Shown: positions 24,113 to 33,502 of the stretch, in pieces
How the letters are laid out: each line of letters opens with the position of its first letter
Numbering within the stretch: the stretch's first letter is position 1
DNA from: Phycisphaerae bacterium
GTDB lineage: Bacteria > Planctomycetota > Phycisphaerae > Phycisphaerales > UBA1924
Reading direction: 5' to 3'
NCBI GenBank assembly: GCA_022180725.1
Contig: BQMO01000013.1
Span: 90,523 to 154,522 of the forward strand
DNA: 64,000 nt
The notes under the pieces: generated by a model
Databases searched by the model: none
What the model was told of the DNA's origin: nothing
The model's input: only the letters and a program-made list of their open reading frames with translations
Program-made: the position numbers and the translations under genes

Positions 24113-25366
24113 TCAATCGTCCACGGATGCAAAGTCGAAGAGCATGACATAGCCACCCCGCCAGACGGGATAGACCACATCGCACCGGAAGCCCACGAAC
24201 TCGTCGATGGGCCAGGCGAGTTCGTCGAAGACATGCCGGACCAGGTCCGGGTACTTCGCGAACGCGGTTGTCCCGACGTTCTCGAGCGAGAGCGGGGTGA
24301 GTTTCGGGCCGCCGGGGAGCCTGGTAGACCATCGGGCGGCGTCGTGTCGTGCGCCGACGTCGGGCATCCAGAGGTGCGCCTCGATGGTGGGGACGCAGGC
24401 AGCGGCCAGGTCCCGGTGCAGGAAGGTATCGAAGACCAGGCGTCGCGCAGGGATGTTCTGCAAGGCCCAAACCTCGCCAACCGGCGGGCTAAGCGTGGCC
24501 GGGTGAGGATCGGGCCTTGCAACGCGCGTGGCCGTCACGATGTCCGCCGGGCCGTGCCCGCCCGCCGAGTCGGTGTCGACGACATGGACGACGCGTTTCC
24601 CCGCGGCCTTGGCCACGACCGATGGAAGCGGGCGAGAGCAGAACTCGGGGAGCAGCGCCGACCCGGCCTGAAGCGCGTCAGGTTCGAGGGCGCTCATCGC
24701 CGGCCCGGCGTTCGGGCTGCGCAACGTGGCGGTCCCCCCGATCTCCAGGGGTGTGGCGTGCATGCGCCATTGGTGCCCGGCCAGGACGCGTGCCCGCGCC
24801 CAATCGGTCAGCGAAGCGTCACCCGGTACGGGGCGGATGATCGAGAGGTGCACCGAAGCCTGGGACCATCGCCCGACAACATTCGCCGCCGCGAGGAAGA
24901 GCGTTTCCCGCGCCGCCGCATCGTCGGCCGGCGGATGCAGCCGGGGGGTCTTTCCCTCCGGGCCGTCCAGCAGCGCCCGAAGGCCGCGCTGGCTCAGGTT
25001 CACATCCTCCAGGAACTGCTCGAAGCGATCGACCGCGGCGAGGGCGCCGTGCAAGGCCTCCGCCCCGGAGTTCACGCGCGATGCAGCCGCCCCGAGAAAA
25101 AGCCGCAACCCCTCAATCCCTGGAAGGGCTACGAGCGTGCGTGGGCCTGCTTCACAGCCGCAGGCGCCCTGCACGATGCGTTGGCAGGTTGCGCGATCGA
25201 CCTGAAGAAAGCGTGACACCGCGCTCGCCGATCGATGCTCGGCCGGGAGCAGCGCCAGGACTTCCCGAAACTCCGCCTGCAGGCGACGGCCAATCTGGTC
25301 GGCCTTCGCTAGCGCCGACTCGGACAACTTCCCGGCATGTGGCCGATCACCCATACCTTGGACCAT
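24113..25366 (-). CDS. HTH-like large protein, family member 1 (paired with a dockerin gene)
   Basis: 417 residues from ATG 25366 (ATG 25354 would give 413). An N-terminal helical stretch (about 15-75: LPAEHRSASAVSRFLQVDRATCQRIVQGA) reads like a helix-turn-helix; a large C-terminal region of alternating helices and strands follows, ending PIDEFVGFRCDVVYPVWRGGY. I cannot name the family. The gene at 55114 has the same order of blocks: HTH-like helices, then ETLFLAAANVVGRWSQA matching its REMFFKGASGLWGVQA, and a similar last strand. In both places the gene is head-to-head with a dockerin-tailed gene. A regulatory role is inference. Confidence 0.7.
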   Translation of the reverse strand: MVQGMGDRPHAGKLSESALAKADQIGRRLQAEFREVLALLPAEHRSASAVSRFLQVDRATCQRIVQGACGCEAGPRTLVALPGIEGLRLFLGAAASRVNSGAEALHGALAAVDRFEQFLEDVNLSQRGLRALLDGPEGKTPRLHPPADDAAARETLFLAAANVVGRWSQASVHLSIIRPVPGDASLTDWARARVLAGHQWRMHATPLEIGGTATLRSPNAGPAMSALEPDALQAGSALLPEFCSRPLPSVVAKAAGKRVVHVVDTDSAGGHGPADIVTATRVARPDPHPATLSPPVGEVWALQNIPARRLVFDTFLHRDLAAACVPTIEAHLWMPDVGARHDAARWSTRLPGGPKLTPLSLENVGTTAFAKYPDLVRHVFDELAWPIDEFVGFRCDVVYPVWRGGYVMLFDFASVDD

Positions 25367-25402
25367 TGTCGAATTGGGCGTTGAATGCTGCACGGTCACT
25401 TT

Positions 25403-25430
25403 AGAATAATACTCGATCAACGATGTCCAA
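25403..25430 (-). promoter_or_regulatory. Promoter TTGGAC-N16-TATTCT for HTH-like member 1
   Basis: On the minus strand: TTGGAC (25430-25425) and TATTCT (25408-25403), 16-base spacer; start of transcription near 25396, about 30 bases before ATG 25366. Confidence 0.45.
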
Positions 25431-25441
25431 TAGAAATGTCC

Positions 25442-25469
25442 TTGCATGTGATCTGAGAACAGATACGAT
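25442..25469 (+). promoter_or_regulatory. Promoter TTGCAT-N16-TACGAT for the dockerin protein
   Basis: TTGCAT (25442-25447) and TACGAT (25464-25469), 16-base spacer, about 55 bases of leader before ATG 25530. The -10 and spacer are the same as at the promoter of HTH-like member 2 (TTGCAA-N16-TACGAT). Confidence 0.5.
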
Positions 25470-25529
25470 GGTGTAGCGTGGTGGGGAGACACGGAACTCG
25501 CGCCCGATGACGGCGCCCGGAAAGGACCC

Positions 25530-27188
25530 ATGACATCTCGGACCTGCCTCGCCGTCGTTGCTGGTACTTCGTTGATGTGCGGATCGGCGGCTGGCCAATG
25601 GTCCGCCGACCCCATGGTGAACACGACCGTCGCCAACGGCCCGAGCGACCAGGGAGTCCCGCTGCTCGTCGCGACGCCGGACGGGGGGTGCTACATCTCG
25701 TGGTACCACGGTGTGGCGTCGGGGAACGATGTGCGGCTCCAACGCCTCGACGCCGCGGGCGTCGCCCAGTTCGGCTCCAACGGGCTGCTCGTCGCCGATC
25801 GGAACTTCTCGTCCACGGTCGGGCATGACCTGATGATCGACGCGGCCGGGAATGCCCTGCTCACCTTCAACGACGACCGCACGGGGAGCAATCAGATCTG
25901 CGTGACGAAGGTCAGCCCGGCGGGGGTGCAACTCTGGGGCAACGCGGGCGTGACAGTCTCGAGCGGCACGCTGAGCAAGTCCAACCCGCACGTGGCCGAA
26001 CTGAGCAACGGGGACCTCATCGTCGGCTGGACGGAAAACGCGACGATGATGTTCCGGCGGATGGGGAGCGACGGCACGCCCCTGGGCGCCGCGTTCAACG
26101 TGGCCGAGACCGGGCACCAGTTGACCGTGTGCGACATCCAACCCAGCCTGAACGGTTCATTTATCGTGTGGTGGACACGATCGTTCACGACCAACTTCAT
26201 GAGCAACAAGGCGCTGTACGCCCAGCGGTATGACGCGGCGTATGCCCCGCTGTGGCCCAACACCGGCTCGGCCCCGGCGCTGGTGGTGTACGGGCCGGTC
26301 TCGGGCGACCCCTGGCCCACCGGCTCGGGCACCTACCCGACGCAGGGCGGCTCGGTGCAGATCGGATACACCCCGCCGATGGTCCCCGACGGGCAGGGCG
26401 GGGCCGTCTTCGCGTGGTATGAGAATGTCGGCCCGCGTGGGGCCTACCTCCAGCACGTCCTGGCCGACGGCACAATGCGGTTCCAACTGCACGGCCTGCC
26501 GACGGTGGTGACGCCGACAACGCGTATCCGCTACAGCGCCGCCGCCGCGTTTGACCGCGACGCTGACGAGTATTTCGTCGCCTCCGTCGAGGGGGACGCC
26601 AGCCCGCAGGCCAACTATCGCTCCATCGTGCAGAAGTTCAGCGGCGAAGGGACGCGGCTATGGGGCGCGGGCGGCGCGGAAGCGCAGGCCAACTCGGGCT
26701 TCCAGCAGTCGTTCACGACGTGCCTGACGGACGGCGCGGGCGGGTGCCTGGTCTTCGGCTTCGACGGGCGCAACGCCGCGAGTTCGACGCACGTGCTGTG
26801 GGGGACGCGCCTCAACTCGAGCGGCACACCGCTGTGGGCGAACTTCCCATCGTCGGTGATCGAGGCCAAGGGGCGCCTGGCCGCCGTGAAGAGCACGCAG
26901 GGGTTTGCGATCCTCACCTTCAGCGGGAACCGCGCGGGCGACCCGGACGTGTACGCGCAGAACGTGACGCGTGACGGCGCGCTCGGGCCGATCGCGCCGC
27001 CCTGCGACGCGGACGTGAACTGCGACGGGGCGACCAACGGGGTGGATGTCGAGGTGCAGGAACTGGCCGTGGGCGGCGACCTGGCCGACTACTGCCTGCC
27101 CGACGCGGACTTCAACCTGGACGGCGCGGTGAACGGGACCGACGTGGAGGCGGTGGAACTGGTGGTCGGCGGGGCGCCGTGCCCATGA
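25530..27188 (+). CDS. Secreted beta-propeller-like protein with dockerin-like tail
   Basis: 552 residues. Signal peptide to about residue 22 (GSAAGQ). The body consists of repeated four-strand units with the pattern LLVATPDGGCYISWY, NALLTFNDDRTGS, NGDLIVGWTENA, QGGAVFAWYE, typical of a propeller. The last 62 residues, from about 27003, form the dockerin-like tail: CDADVNCDG, a helix with DVEVQELAVGGDL, then DADFNLDGAVNGTD and VGGAPCP. Eight proteins of the window share this tail. Two D-x-N-x-D-G loops are calcium-binding type. Exported; the partner it docks to is not seen. It converges with ggt, only four bases apart. Confidence 0.85.
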   Translation: MTSRTCLAVVAGTSLMCGSAAGQWSADPMVNTTVANGPSDQGVPLLVATPDGGCYISWYHGVASGNDVRLQRLDAAGVAQFGSNGLLVADRNFSSTVGHDLMIDAAGNALLTFNDDRTGSNQICVTKVSPAGVQLWGNAGVTVSSGTLSKSNPHVAELSNGDLIVGWTENATMMFRRMGSDGTPLGAAFNVAETGHQLTVCDIQPSLNGSFIVWWTRSFTTNFMSNKALYAQRYDAAYAPLWPNTGSAPALVVYGPVSGDPWPTGSGTYPTQGGSVQIGYTPPMVPDGQGGAVFAWYENVGPRGAYLQHVLADGTMRFQLHGLPTVVTPTTRIRYSAAAAFDRDADEYFVASVEGDASPQANYRSIVQKFSGEGTRLWGAGGAEAQANSGFQQSFTTCLTDGAGGCLVFGFDGRNAASSTHVLWGTRLNSSGTPLWANFPSSVIEAKGRLAAVKSTQGFAILTFSGNRAGDPDVYAQNVTRDGALGPIAPPCDADVNCDGATNGVDVEVQELAVGGDLADYCLPDADFNLDGAVNGTDVEAVELVVGGAPCP

Positions 27189-27192
27189 CGTG

Positions 27193-28980
27193 CTAGTACC
27201 CGTCGGGGCGGCCGCCCTTGCGCGGGTCGCTGGCGGCCTGCCAACGTTCACCGTGGCGCACGACGATCTGTACGTTGCCGATGGCCTTGCGCGCACCAAC
27301 CGCGTGCCCGACGCGTTCGAGGGCCGCCTTGACGGGCGAGCCGGAGAGCGCGGGTTCGAGGTCCAGTCGATCCGGCTCCCACTGGTGATGAAACCGCGGC
27401 GCGGCGAGAGCTTCGCCCGCGTTCATCCCCCACACCTGCACGTTGAGGATCGCCTGCAACGTGCCCGAGATGATGCGTGGCCCGCCCGCGCCCCCCGCCA
27501 GCATGCGGACCTCGCCAAACCGGCCCGCCTCGCCGGCATCGAGGACCATCGTCGGGGTCATGCTCGAGAGGGGACGTTTGCCAGGCTGGGGCCGGTTGCG
27601 GTCGGCATGGCTGAGGCCGAAGGCGTTCGCCTTCCCGCGACGCGTCAGGAAATCGTCCATCTCGTCGTTGAGCACGAACCCGAACGGCTCGGCGACGAGC
27701 ATCGACCCGAAGATCAGGTTCACCGTCTCAGTGCAACTCACCGCGCCGCCATGGGCGTCGACCACGCAGAAGTGGCTGGTGCCCGCGTCGTCCTTGCTCC
27801 ACGAGGCCGCGCCGTACGCCTCGTGCGGAAGCGTCCGCGCAGGGTCGATCATCGCGGCCTTGGCGCGGAGGTACGCGGGGTCGAGCAGCCTGCCCAGGGG
27901 CACGTCCACGAACGCGGGGTCGCCCATCCAGCGGGCACGATCGGCGAAGGCGTGCTTGCTCGCCTCGGTGACCAGGTGGATCGCGTTCGCGCCATGCGGC
28001 CCGCCCTCGCGTTGGTACGCCCGCAGATCGGCCTCGCGGGCCTCGAGCATGCCGAAGACCTGCGCGAGCACGATCCCCCCGCTGCTGGGCGGGGGCATGG
28101 TCAGGATCGTCGAGCCCCGGAACGAGGCACGGAGCGGCTCAACCTCGCGCACGGCGTACCCGGCCAGGTCGTCGAGCGTAAGGAATCCACCGTCGCGCTG
28201 CACGGCGTCCACCATCGAACGCGCGACCGGCCCCTTGTAGAAACCGTCGCGCCCGTGCCGGGCGATGAGCCGCAAGGCCTCGGCCTGTTCGGGGACGTGG
28301 ATGCGATCGCCCGCGGCGACTTCGCCGCCCTTCAGATACCGCGTCCACATGAACGCAAAGCGCCGCGGGCGAACGGGATCCTTCCTGAACCACGGGATCA
28401 CCAGGTCGTCGAGATGGGTGGAGTCGATGTAGTGCTGATCGGCGTGGAAGCCCGCCTCGGCCAGGCGGATGGCCGGGGCCAGAACTGCCGCGCGGTTCAT
28501 CGTGCCGTACTTCTCCAGCGCGTAGAGCAGCCCGGCGACGGTGCCGGGGACGCAGACGGCCTTGCCGCCGTGCGTGGCGGCGTCGGGGTCGGGGTCTTGC
28601 TCGAAACTGTCTGGCTTCACCGCCCCAGGGCCGGTCTCGCGGTAGTTGATCGCGGTCGTGACTTCGCCGAGACGCGGGTGCTGTTTCAGGTGGATGACCA
28701 TGAACCCCCCGCCCCCCAGGCCGCAGGAGTACGGCCTGACGACCGAGAGTGCGAAGGAGGTGGCGACGGCGGCGTCGACGGCGTTGCCACCTTGGCGGAG
28801 AATCTCGGCCCCGGCTTCGCTGGCCAGGTGGTGGTCCGCCGCGACACACGCGTTGGGGTAGGTACCCATCCAATCTCCCGGTATTCGGTCTTGACCCGCC
28901 GCGACCCCCGACCAAAGGGCGGCCAGAATCACGATAACTCCTCCGATTCGGCGTGAAAGGCTGGCCAACGGGGGCATCAT
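27193..28980 (-). CDS. ggt: Gamma-glutamyltransferase
   Basis: 595 residues from ATG 28980. Cleaves gamma-glutamyl bonds of glutathione and related compounds, usually in the periplasm; an N-terminal signal segment (IVILAALWSGVAAGQ) is present. The precursor is expected to self-cleave at T401 in DAGTSHFCVVD, giving large and small subunits. Other conserved segments: GGNAVDAAVATSFALSVV, the GGGGFMVI loop, the NDEMDDF region and the AGGAGGPRIISG block near the end. Full length for the family (E. coli 580). It is divergent from the M14 peptidase gene, with about 100 bases between starts. Confidence 0.92.
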   Translation of the reverse strand: MMPPLASLSRRIGGVIVILAALWSGVAAGQDRIPGDWMGTYPNACVAADHHLASEAGAEILRQGGNAVDAAVATSFALSVVRPYSCGLGGGGFMVIHLKQHPRLGEVTTAINYRETGPGAVKPDSFEQDPDPDAATHGGKAVCVPGTVAGLLYALEKYGTMNRAAVLAPAIRLAEAGFHADQHYIDSTHLDDLVIPWFRKDPVRPRRFAFMWTRYLKGGEVAAGDRIHVPEQAEALRLIARHGRDGFYKGPVARSMVDAVQRDGGFLTLDDLAGYAVREVEPLRASFRGSTILTMPPPSSGGIVLAQVFGMLEAREADLRAYQREGGPHGANAIHLVTEASKHAFADRARWMGDPAFVDVPLGRLLDPAYLRAKAAMIDPARTLPHEAYGAASWSKDDAGTSHFCVVDAHGGAVSCTETVNLIFGSMLVAEPFGFVLNDEMDDFLTRRGKANAFGLSHADRNRPQPGKRPLSSMTPTMVLDAGEAGRFGEVRMLAGGAGGPRIISGTLQAILNVQVWGMNAGEALAAPRFHHQWEPDRLDLEPALSGSPVKAALERVGHAVGARKAIGNVQIVVRHGERWQAASDPRKGGRPDGY

Positions 28981-29086
28981 GCGGCACAATAGACCCGTCG
29001 GCGCCGTGGGTGAGTGGGAACCACGCGCCAAGGCGTGCGGAAGGGATAAGTCCGGGCCGATGGGTCCGGTTCATAGGGGTGTGAAC

Positions 29087-31381
29087 ATGAAGCGTGTCTC
29101 GCTCGCGATCGTCGCCGCCATGGCTGTTCCCGCGCTGGCCCAGCACGAGCCGCCCCCGGGGCCGTACGTGGGCCATCAGTTGGTGCGGGTGAGCGTGCAG
29201 ACGGCGGCCCAGCGTGACGCGGCGTTGGGAATCGCGACCACGGCGTGGAACTGCACGCCGGGCCTGCGCGACCTGGACTTGCAGGTGACGCCCGAGCAGC
29301 TCGACGCGTTGCGGGCGATGGGCCTCGCGCCCGAGGTGGTGCTGCCCGACGTGCAGGCGTTCCTGGACGCGGCCCAGGCTGAGAACGACGCCGCCCGCAT
29401 GCAGCGCGACGCCTCGTGGTTCGGGGCGTTCAAGACATTGGCGGAGATTCACGCCCGGCTGGACCAGTTGGCCGCGCAGTACCCGGCGATCTGCACGACG
29501 TTCGTGGCGGGACAGACGCTGGAAGGTCGCGACATCAAGGGGCTGCGCATCACCGGGCCGGACCAGCCCGGCAACCCGCGCAGCACGCGCCCCGCGGTGC
29601 TCTACAACGCCTGCCAGCACGCGCGCGAGTGGGCGACGCCCATGACCGTGATGTGGATCGCCGATCGACTGGTCGAGACGTACGGCACCGACGCGCGGCT
29701 GTCGTGGTACGTCAACAACCTCGAGGTCATCATCATCCCCGTGGTGAACGCGGACGGGTATGAGTTCTCGTGGGGGCAGGGCAACCGCCTGTGGCGGAAG
29801 AACCGCCGCCCCAACGCGGGCGGATCGTTCGGCGTGGACACCAACCGCAACTGGGGCTTCGGGTGGGGCGGGGAGGGCGCGAGCACGACGCCCAGCAACG
29901 ACACCTACCGCGGGACCGGCCCGTTCTCCGAACCGGAGACGCAGGTGATGCGGGACTTCATGACAGCGAACCCGCGGATTCTCGCGCACATCGACGTGCA
30001 CTCGTACTCGCAACTCATCATGACGGCGTGGGGGAGTTGGGTGACGCCCCCGCCCGAGCGACCGATCTTCGCGCTGATCGAGCAGGCCATGGAAAGCCGC
30101 GCCGAGGCGGTGTACGGCACGCCGTATGTCAGCGGGCCGATCTACACGACGATCTACCCGGCCTCGGGGGGCGCGGTGGACTGGGCCTTCGGGGACCGGG
30201 GCATGCTCAGTGCCACTATCGAGGTCCGCGACACGGGTGGGTACGGGTTCGTCATGCCCGTGAGCGAGATCATCCCCAACGCGGAAGAGAACATGGAGGC
30301 CGCGCTGGCGCTGGCGGACTACGCGGCGATGCCGCTGGTCATCGCGCCGGTCGGGGGCGTGCCGACGACGCTCGGGTCCGGCGGCGCCACGCTTCGCGTC
30401 GCCGTGCGGAACAACGCCGGAACCCTCGCGGGCGACGTCATGCTCGCCGAACGCGTGGGCGGGGGCAACTGGACCATGCGCCCGATGACCACCGCGGGCG
30501 GGATCGAGTACACGGCGGCCTTGGCGTCCCAGCCCTGCGGCGCCACCCTGCAGTATTACGTCGAAGCCACCACCACCGACGGGCGCCTCGTGCGCTACCC
30601 CGCGGGCGGGGCGTCTACGCCGCTGGTCGCCCGGGGCGTCGATACGTTCATCATTTTCGAGGACGACATGGAGCAGGACCGCGGGTGGACTGCGGGCGCC
30701 CCCGGCGACACCGCGACGCTGGGGTTGTGGTCTCGCTGCGACCCCGAACCGACCGCCGCCCAGCCCGGCGACGACCACACCCCGCCCCCGGGCACGCTCG
30801 CGTGGATCACCGACTGCCGCGCCGGCACGGGGGTCGGTTCGTTCGACGTGGACGGCGGGATAACGTCGCTCACAAGCCCGCGCTTCAATCCGTTCGTGCG
30901 GCGGACCATGTTCATCGAGGAAGTGCGCCTGACATTCTGGCGGTGGTACTCGAACAACCAGGGCAGCAGCCCCAACGCCGACGTCATGCCCATCCTGGTG
31001 TCCACCGACGACGGGCTGACCTGGACACAGGTCGCGCAGGTGAGCGACAACGCCGGCGCCTGGACGTTCCAGAGCCTCAACCTCTCGGCGTTCGTCGCGC
31101 CCACCGACCGCATGCGCGTGCGGTTCGTGGCGCAGGACCTCGGCGCGGGATCGGTCGTCGAGGCGGGGATCGACGACGTGCGAATCGAGGTGGTCGCGTG
31201 TGTGCCCGATGCCGACGTGAACTGCGACGGGGCGATGAACGGGGTGGACGTGGAAGTACAGGAACTGGCCGTGGGCGGGGACCTGACGGACTACTGCCTC
31301 CCCGACGCGGACTTCAATCAGGACGGGGCGGTCAACGGGTTCGACGTGCTCGATGTCGAAGTGGCCGTCGGAGGCGGGTGA
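29087..31381 (+). CDS. Secreted M14 zinc carboxypeptidase with dockerin-like tail
   Basis: 764 residues. Signal peptide to about 18 (PALAQ). The M14 domain spans about 115-425: zinc ligands H178 and E181 in CQHAREW, H305 in HIDVHSYSQ, catalytic E379 in ATIEVRDTGG. A propeptide-like region precedes it. About 440-540 is a beta domain and about 550-690 a jelly-roll-like stretch with GLWSRCDPEP and VSTDDGLTWTQVAQV, resembling choice-of-anchor or MAM-type domains. The C-terminal dockerin-like tail starts near 31200 and ends VAVGGG without the usual CP. A peptide-degrading exported enzyme; substrate unknown. Confidence 0.9.
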   Translation: MKRVSLAIVAAMAVPALAQHEPPPGPYVGHQLVRVSVQTAAQRDAALGIATTAWNCTPGLRDLDLQVTPEQLDALRAMGLAPEVVLPDVQAFLDAAQAENDAARMQRDASWFGAFKTLAEIHARLDQLAAQYPAICTTFVAGQTLEGRDIKGLRITGPDQPGNPRSTRPAVLYNACQHAREWATPMTVMWIADRLVETYGTDARLSWYVNNLEVIIIPVVNADGYEFSWGQGNRLWRKNRRPNAGGSFGVDTNRNWGFGWGGEGASTTPSNDTYRGTGPFSEPETQVMRDFMTANPRILAHIDVHSYSQLIMTAWGSWVTPPPERPIFALIEQAMESRAEAVYGTPYVSGPIYTTIYPASGGAVDWAFGDRGMLSATIEVRDTGGYGFVMPVSEIIPNAEENMEAALALADYAAMPLVIAPVGGVPTTLGSGGATLRVAVRNNAGTLAGDVMLAERVGGGNWTMRPMTTAGGIEYTAALASQPCGATLQYYVEATTTDGRLVRYPAGGASTPLVARGVDTFIIFEDDMEQDRGWTAGAPGDTATLGLWSRCDPEPTAAQPGDDHTPPPGTLAWITDCRAGTGVGSFDVDGGITSLTSPRFNPFVRRTMFIEEVRLTFWRWYSNNQGSSPNADVMPILVSTDDGLTWTQVAQVSDNAGAWTFQSLNLSAFVAPTDRMRVRFVAQDLGAGSVVEAGIDDVRIEVVACVPDADVNCDGAMNGVDVEVQELAVGGDLTDYCLPDADFNQDGAVNGFDVLDVEVAVGGG

Positions 31382-31452
31382 TCGGCCCTTGACGGGTCGA
31401 GGGTCAATCGCCGCGCCCGGCGTGCCGATAATTGGGTGATCGTCACCTCCGC

Positions 31453-33435
31453 ATGATCCCCCGCCGCCAATCCAGCCGCGCCCGCTTCGACGAGTACCAG
31501 GTCCGTCGCAAGGGCGATCCCTCGTGGGCGACCCAGGGGGGCCCGTCGAAACCGACGCCATCGAAGAAGGCTCGCGCCCGGTCGTTCTTCGACCTCTTCG
31601 CCCGGTTCTGGGAGCAGACCCACGGGCACCGCCCGTTCATCGCGCTGGCGCTGACGACGCTCACGATCGTGACGGCGGTCGGGCTGGTGGTGCCCGCGTC
31701 GACGAAGGTGGCCATCGATTTCATCCTGACGGACAACCCCGGGCCGGAGGGGATTCCCGCGTGGGTGCGCGACCCGCTGGGGCTGACGACGCACCGGGTG
31801 GAGTTGCTGTGGGCGCTGGGCCTCGCCGTGGTCGCCATCGCGGTGTTCGGCGTGGCCTTGGGGTCGGTGGGGCGATGGCAGATGACGCGGATTACCAAGC
31901 GTCTTCAGGCGGACCTGCGCCGGCGGACGTTCGAGCATGCCGTGCACCTGCCCCTGCACCGGATCCACCACTACAAGTCCGGGGGCATGGCGAGCCTGCT
32001 GCGCGAGGACGCGGGGATGGCGGGTGAACTGCTCTTCTCGATGATCTACAACCCCTGGCGGGCGATCGTGCAGTTGGTGGGCACGCTCACCATCCTGGCG
32101 TTCGTGGACTGGCGCATGCTCGCGGGCGGGCTGATGCTCGTGCCCGTGGTGTGGGTGACGCACCGCACGTGGATCGCGCGGATCCGCCCGCTGTACCGCG
32201 ACGCCAAGCAGGTGCGGCAGACCATCGACGCGACGACGACCGAGGCCTTCGGGGGCATGCGCGTGGTGCGCGGATTCTCGCGCGAGCGCCGCGAGGCCGC
32301 CCGATTCACCACCGGGCAGCACTATATGACCCGCCTCGAGATCCTCACGTGGTGGTGGTCGCGAATGCTGGAAATGGCGTGGACGGTGCTGATCCCCGCG
32401 GCCTCCGCGGCCGTGCTCATCTACGGCGGAACGCAGGTCCTCAACAAGTCGCTCACCATCGGCGACGTGATGATGTTCTCCACGTACCTGCTCATGCTGC
32501 TGGGCCCGATGGAGACGCTGACCTCCACCGCCGCCGCCATCCAGAGCAACCTCGCCGCCCTCGACCGCGTGCTCGACCTGCTGCACGAGGAGCCGGAGTT
32601 CGCGGGCACGCCCGGCGACGTGGTCGTGACACGCAGCACCGCCGAGGGGAGCGTCGAACTCCGCGACGTGTGGTTCACGTACCCGCGCCCGACGCGACGC
32701 ACGGGCAAGGACGAACCCCCCGCGCCCGACCCCGAGCCGGTCCTTCGCGGCATCTCCCTCGCGGTCGCGGCGGGAGAAACCATCGCCCTGGTCGGGCCTT
32801 CGGGTTCGGGCAAAACCACCCTCTGCAACCTCATCGCCCGCTTTCACGACCCCACGGCGGGGACGATCCTCTTCGACGGGATCGACCTCAAACGCCTCGA
32901 CGTGGCCTCGTACCGATCGCTCCTGGGCATCGTCGAGCAGGACGTGTTCCTCTTCGACGGCACCGTGGCGGAGAACATCGCCTACGGAAGGCCGAGCGCC
33001 ACGCACGACCAGATCATCGACGCCGCCAAGGCCGCCAACGCCCACGCCTTCGTTACCGCGCTCGACCAGGGCTACGACACGATCATCGGGGAGCGCGGGG
33101 TGCGGCTGTCGGGCGGGCAGAAGCAACGCCTGGCCATCGCCCGGGCCATTCTCGCCGACCCGCTCATCCTCATCCTCGACGAAGCCACCAGCAACCTGGA
33201 TACGGAGAGCGAAGTGCTCATCCAGCGGTCGCTCGCCACGCTCATGAAGGGCCGCACGTGCTTCGTGATCGCGCACCGCCTGAGCACGGTGCGCCACGCC
33301 AGCCGCATCGCCGTCCTCGAACAGGGGCGGCTGACCGAACTGGGCACGCACGATGAACTCCTGGCCTCGGGCGGGCGCTACGCCGACCTGCTGAAACTCC
33401 AGATCGAGGGCGCCGCCACCCCCAAGGCCCCGTGA
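31453..33435 (+). CDS. ABC exporter, fused membrane and ATPase domains (MsbA-like)
   Basis: 660 residues from ATG 31453 (TTG at 31432 possible). A half-transporter that works as a dimer. Basic N-terminal tail, membrane domain with six helices at about 55-365, and the ATPase domain from 405: Walker A GPSGSGKTT (about 446-454), LSGGQ (552), Walker B LILILDEATSNLD (from 570) and the H-loop IAHRLSTVRH. The long tail before the first helix is enriched in Arg and Lys. Substrate unknown; MsbA/LipidA-type exporters and drug exporters share this architecture. It follows the M14 peptidase by about 70 bases with no clear terminator between. Confidence 0.9.
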   Translation: MIPRRQSSRARFDEYQVRRKGDPSWATQGGPSKPTPSKKARARSFFDLFARFWEQTHGHRPFIALALTTLTIVTAVGLVVPASTKVAIDFILTDNPGPEGIPAWVRDPLGLTTHRVELLWALGLAVVAIAVFGVALGSVGRWQMTRITKRLQADLRRRTFEHAVHLPLHRIHHYKSGGMASLLREDAGMAGELLFSMIYNPWRAIVQLVGTLTILAFVDWRMLAGGLMLVPVVWVTHRTWIARIRPLYRDAKQVRQTIDATTTEAFGGMRVVRGFSRERREAARFTTGQHYMTRLEILTWWWSRMLEMAWTVLIPAASAAVLIYGGTQVLNKSLTIGDVMMFSTYLLMLLGPMETLTSTAAAIQSNLAALDRVLDLLHEEPEFAGTPGDVVVTRSTAEGSVELRDVWFTYPRPTRRTGKDEPPAPDPEPVLRGISLAVAAGETIALVGPSGSGKTTLCNLIARFHDPTAGTILFDGIDLKRLDVASYRSLLGIVEQDVFLFDGTVAENIAYGRPSATHDQIIDAAKAANAHAFVTALDQGYDTIIGERGVRLSGGQKQRLAIARAILADPLILILDEATSNLDTESEVLIQRSLATLMKGRTCFVIAHRLSTVRHASRIAVLEQGRLTELGTHDELLASGGRYADLLKLQIEGAATPKAP

Positions 33436-33502
33436 CCGCCCCGAAAAATGCACGGGCAAAGCCCCGCCGTTCTGGTAGACTGCGCGGCACAAGGAGTCCC
33501 CC

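Noticed and set aside
28139..31561. Open frame of over 1,100 codons antisense to the M14 peptidase
   Set aside because: Arises from the high-GC composition opposite a long real gene; low-complexity R/G/V/H-rich protein without domains.
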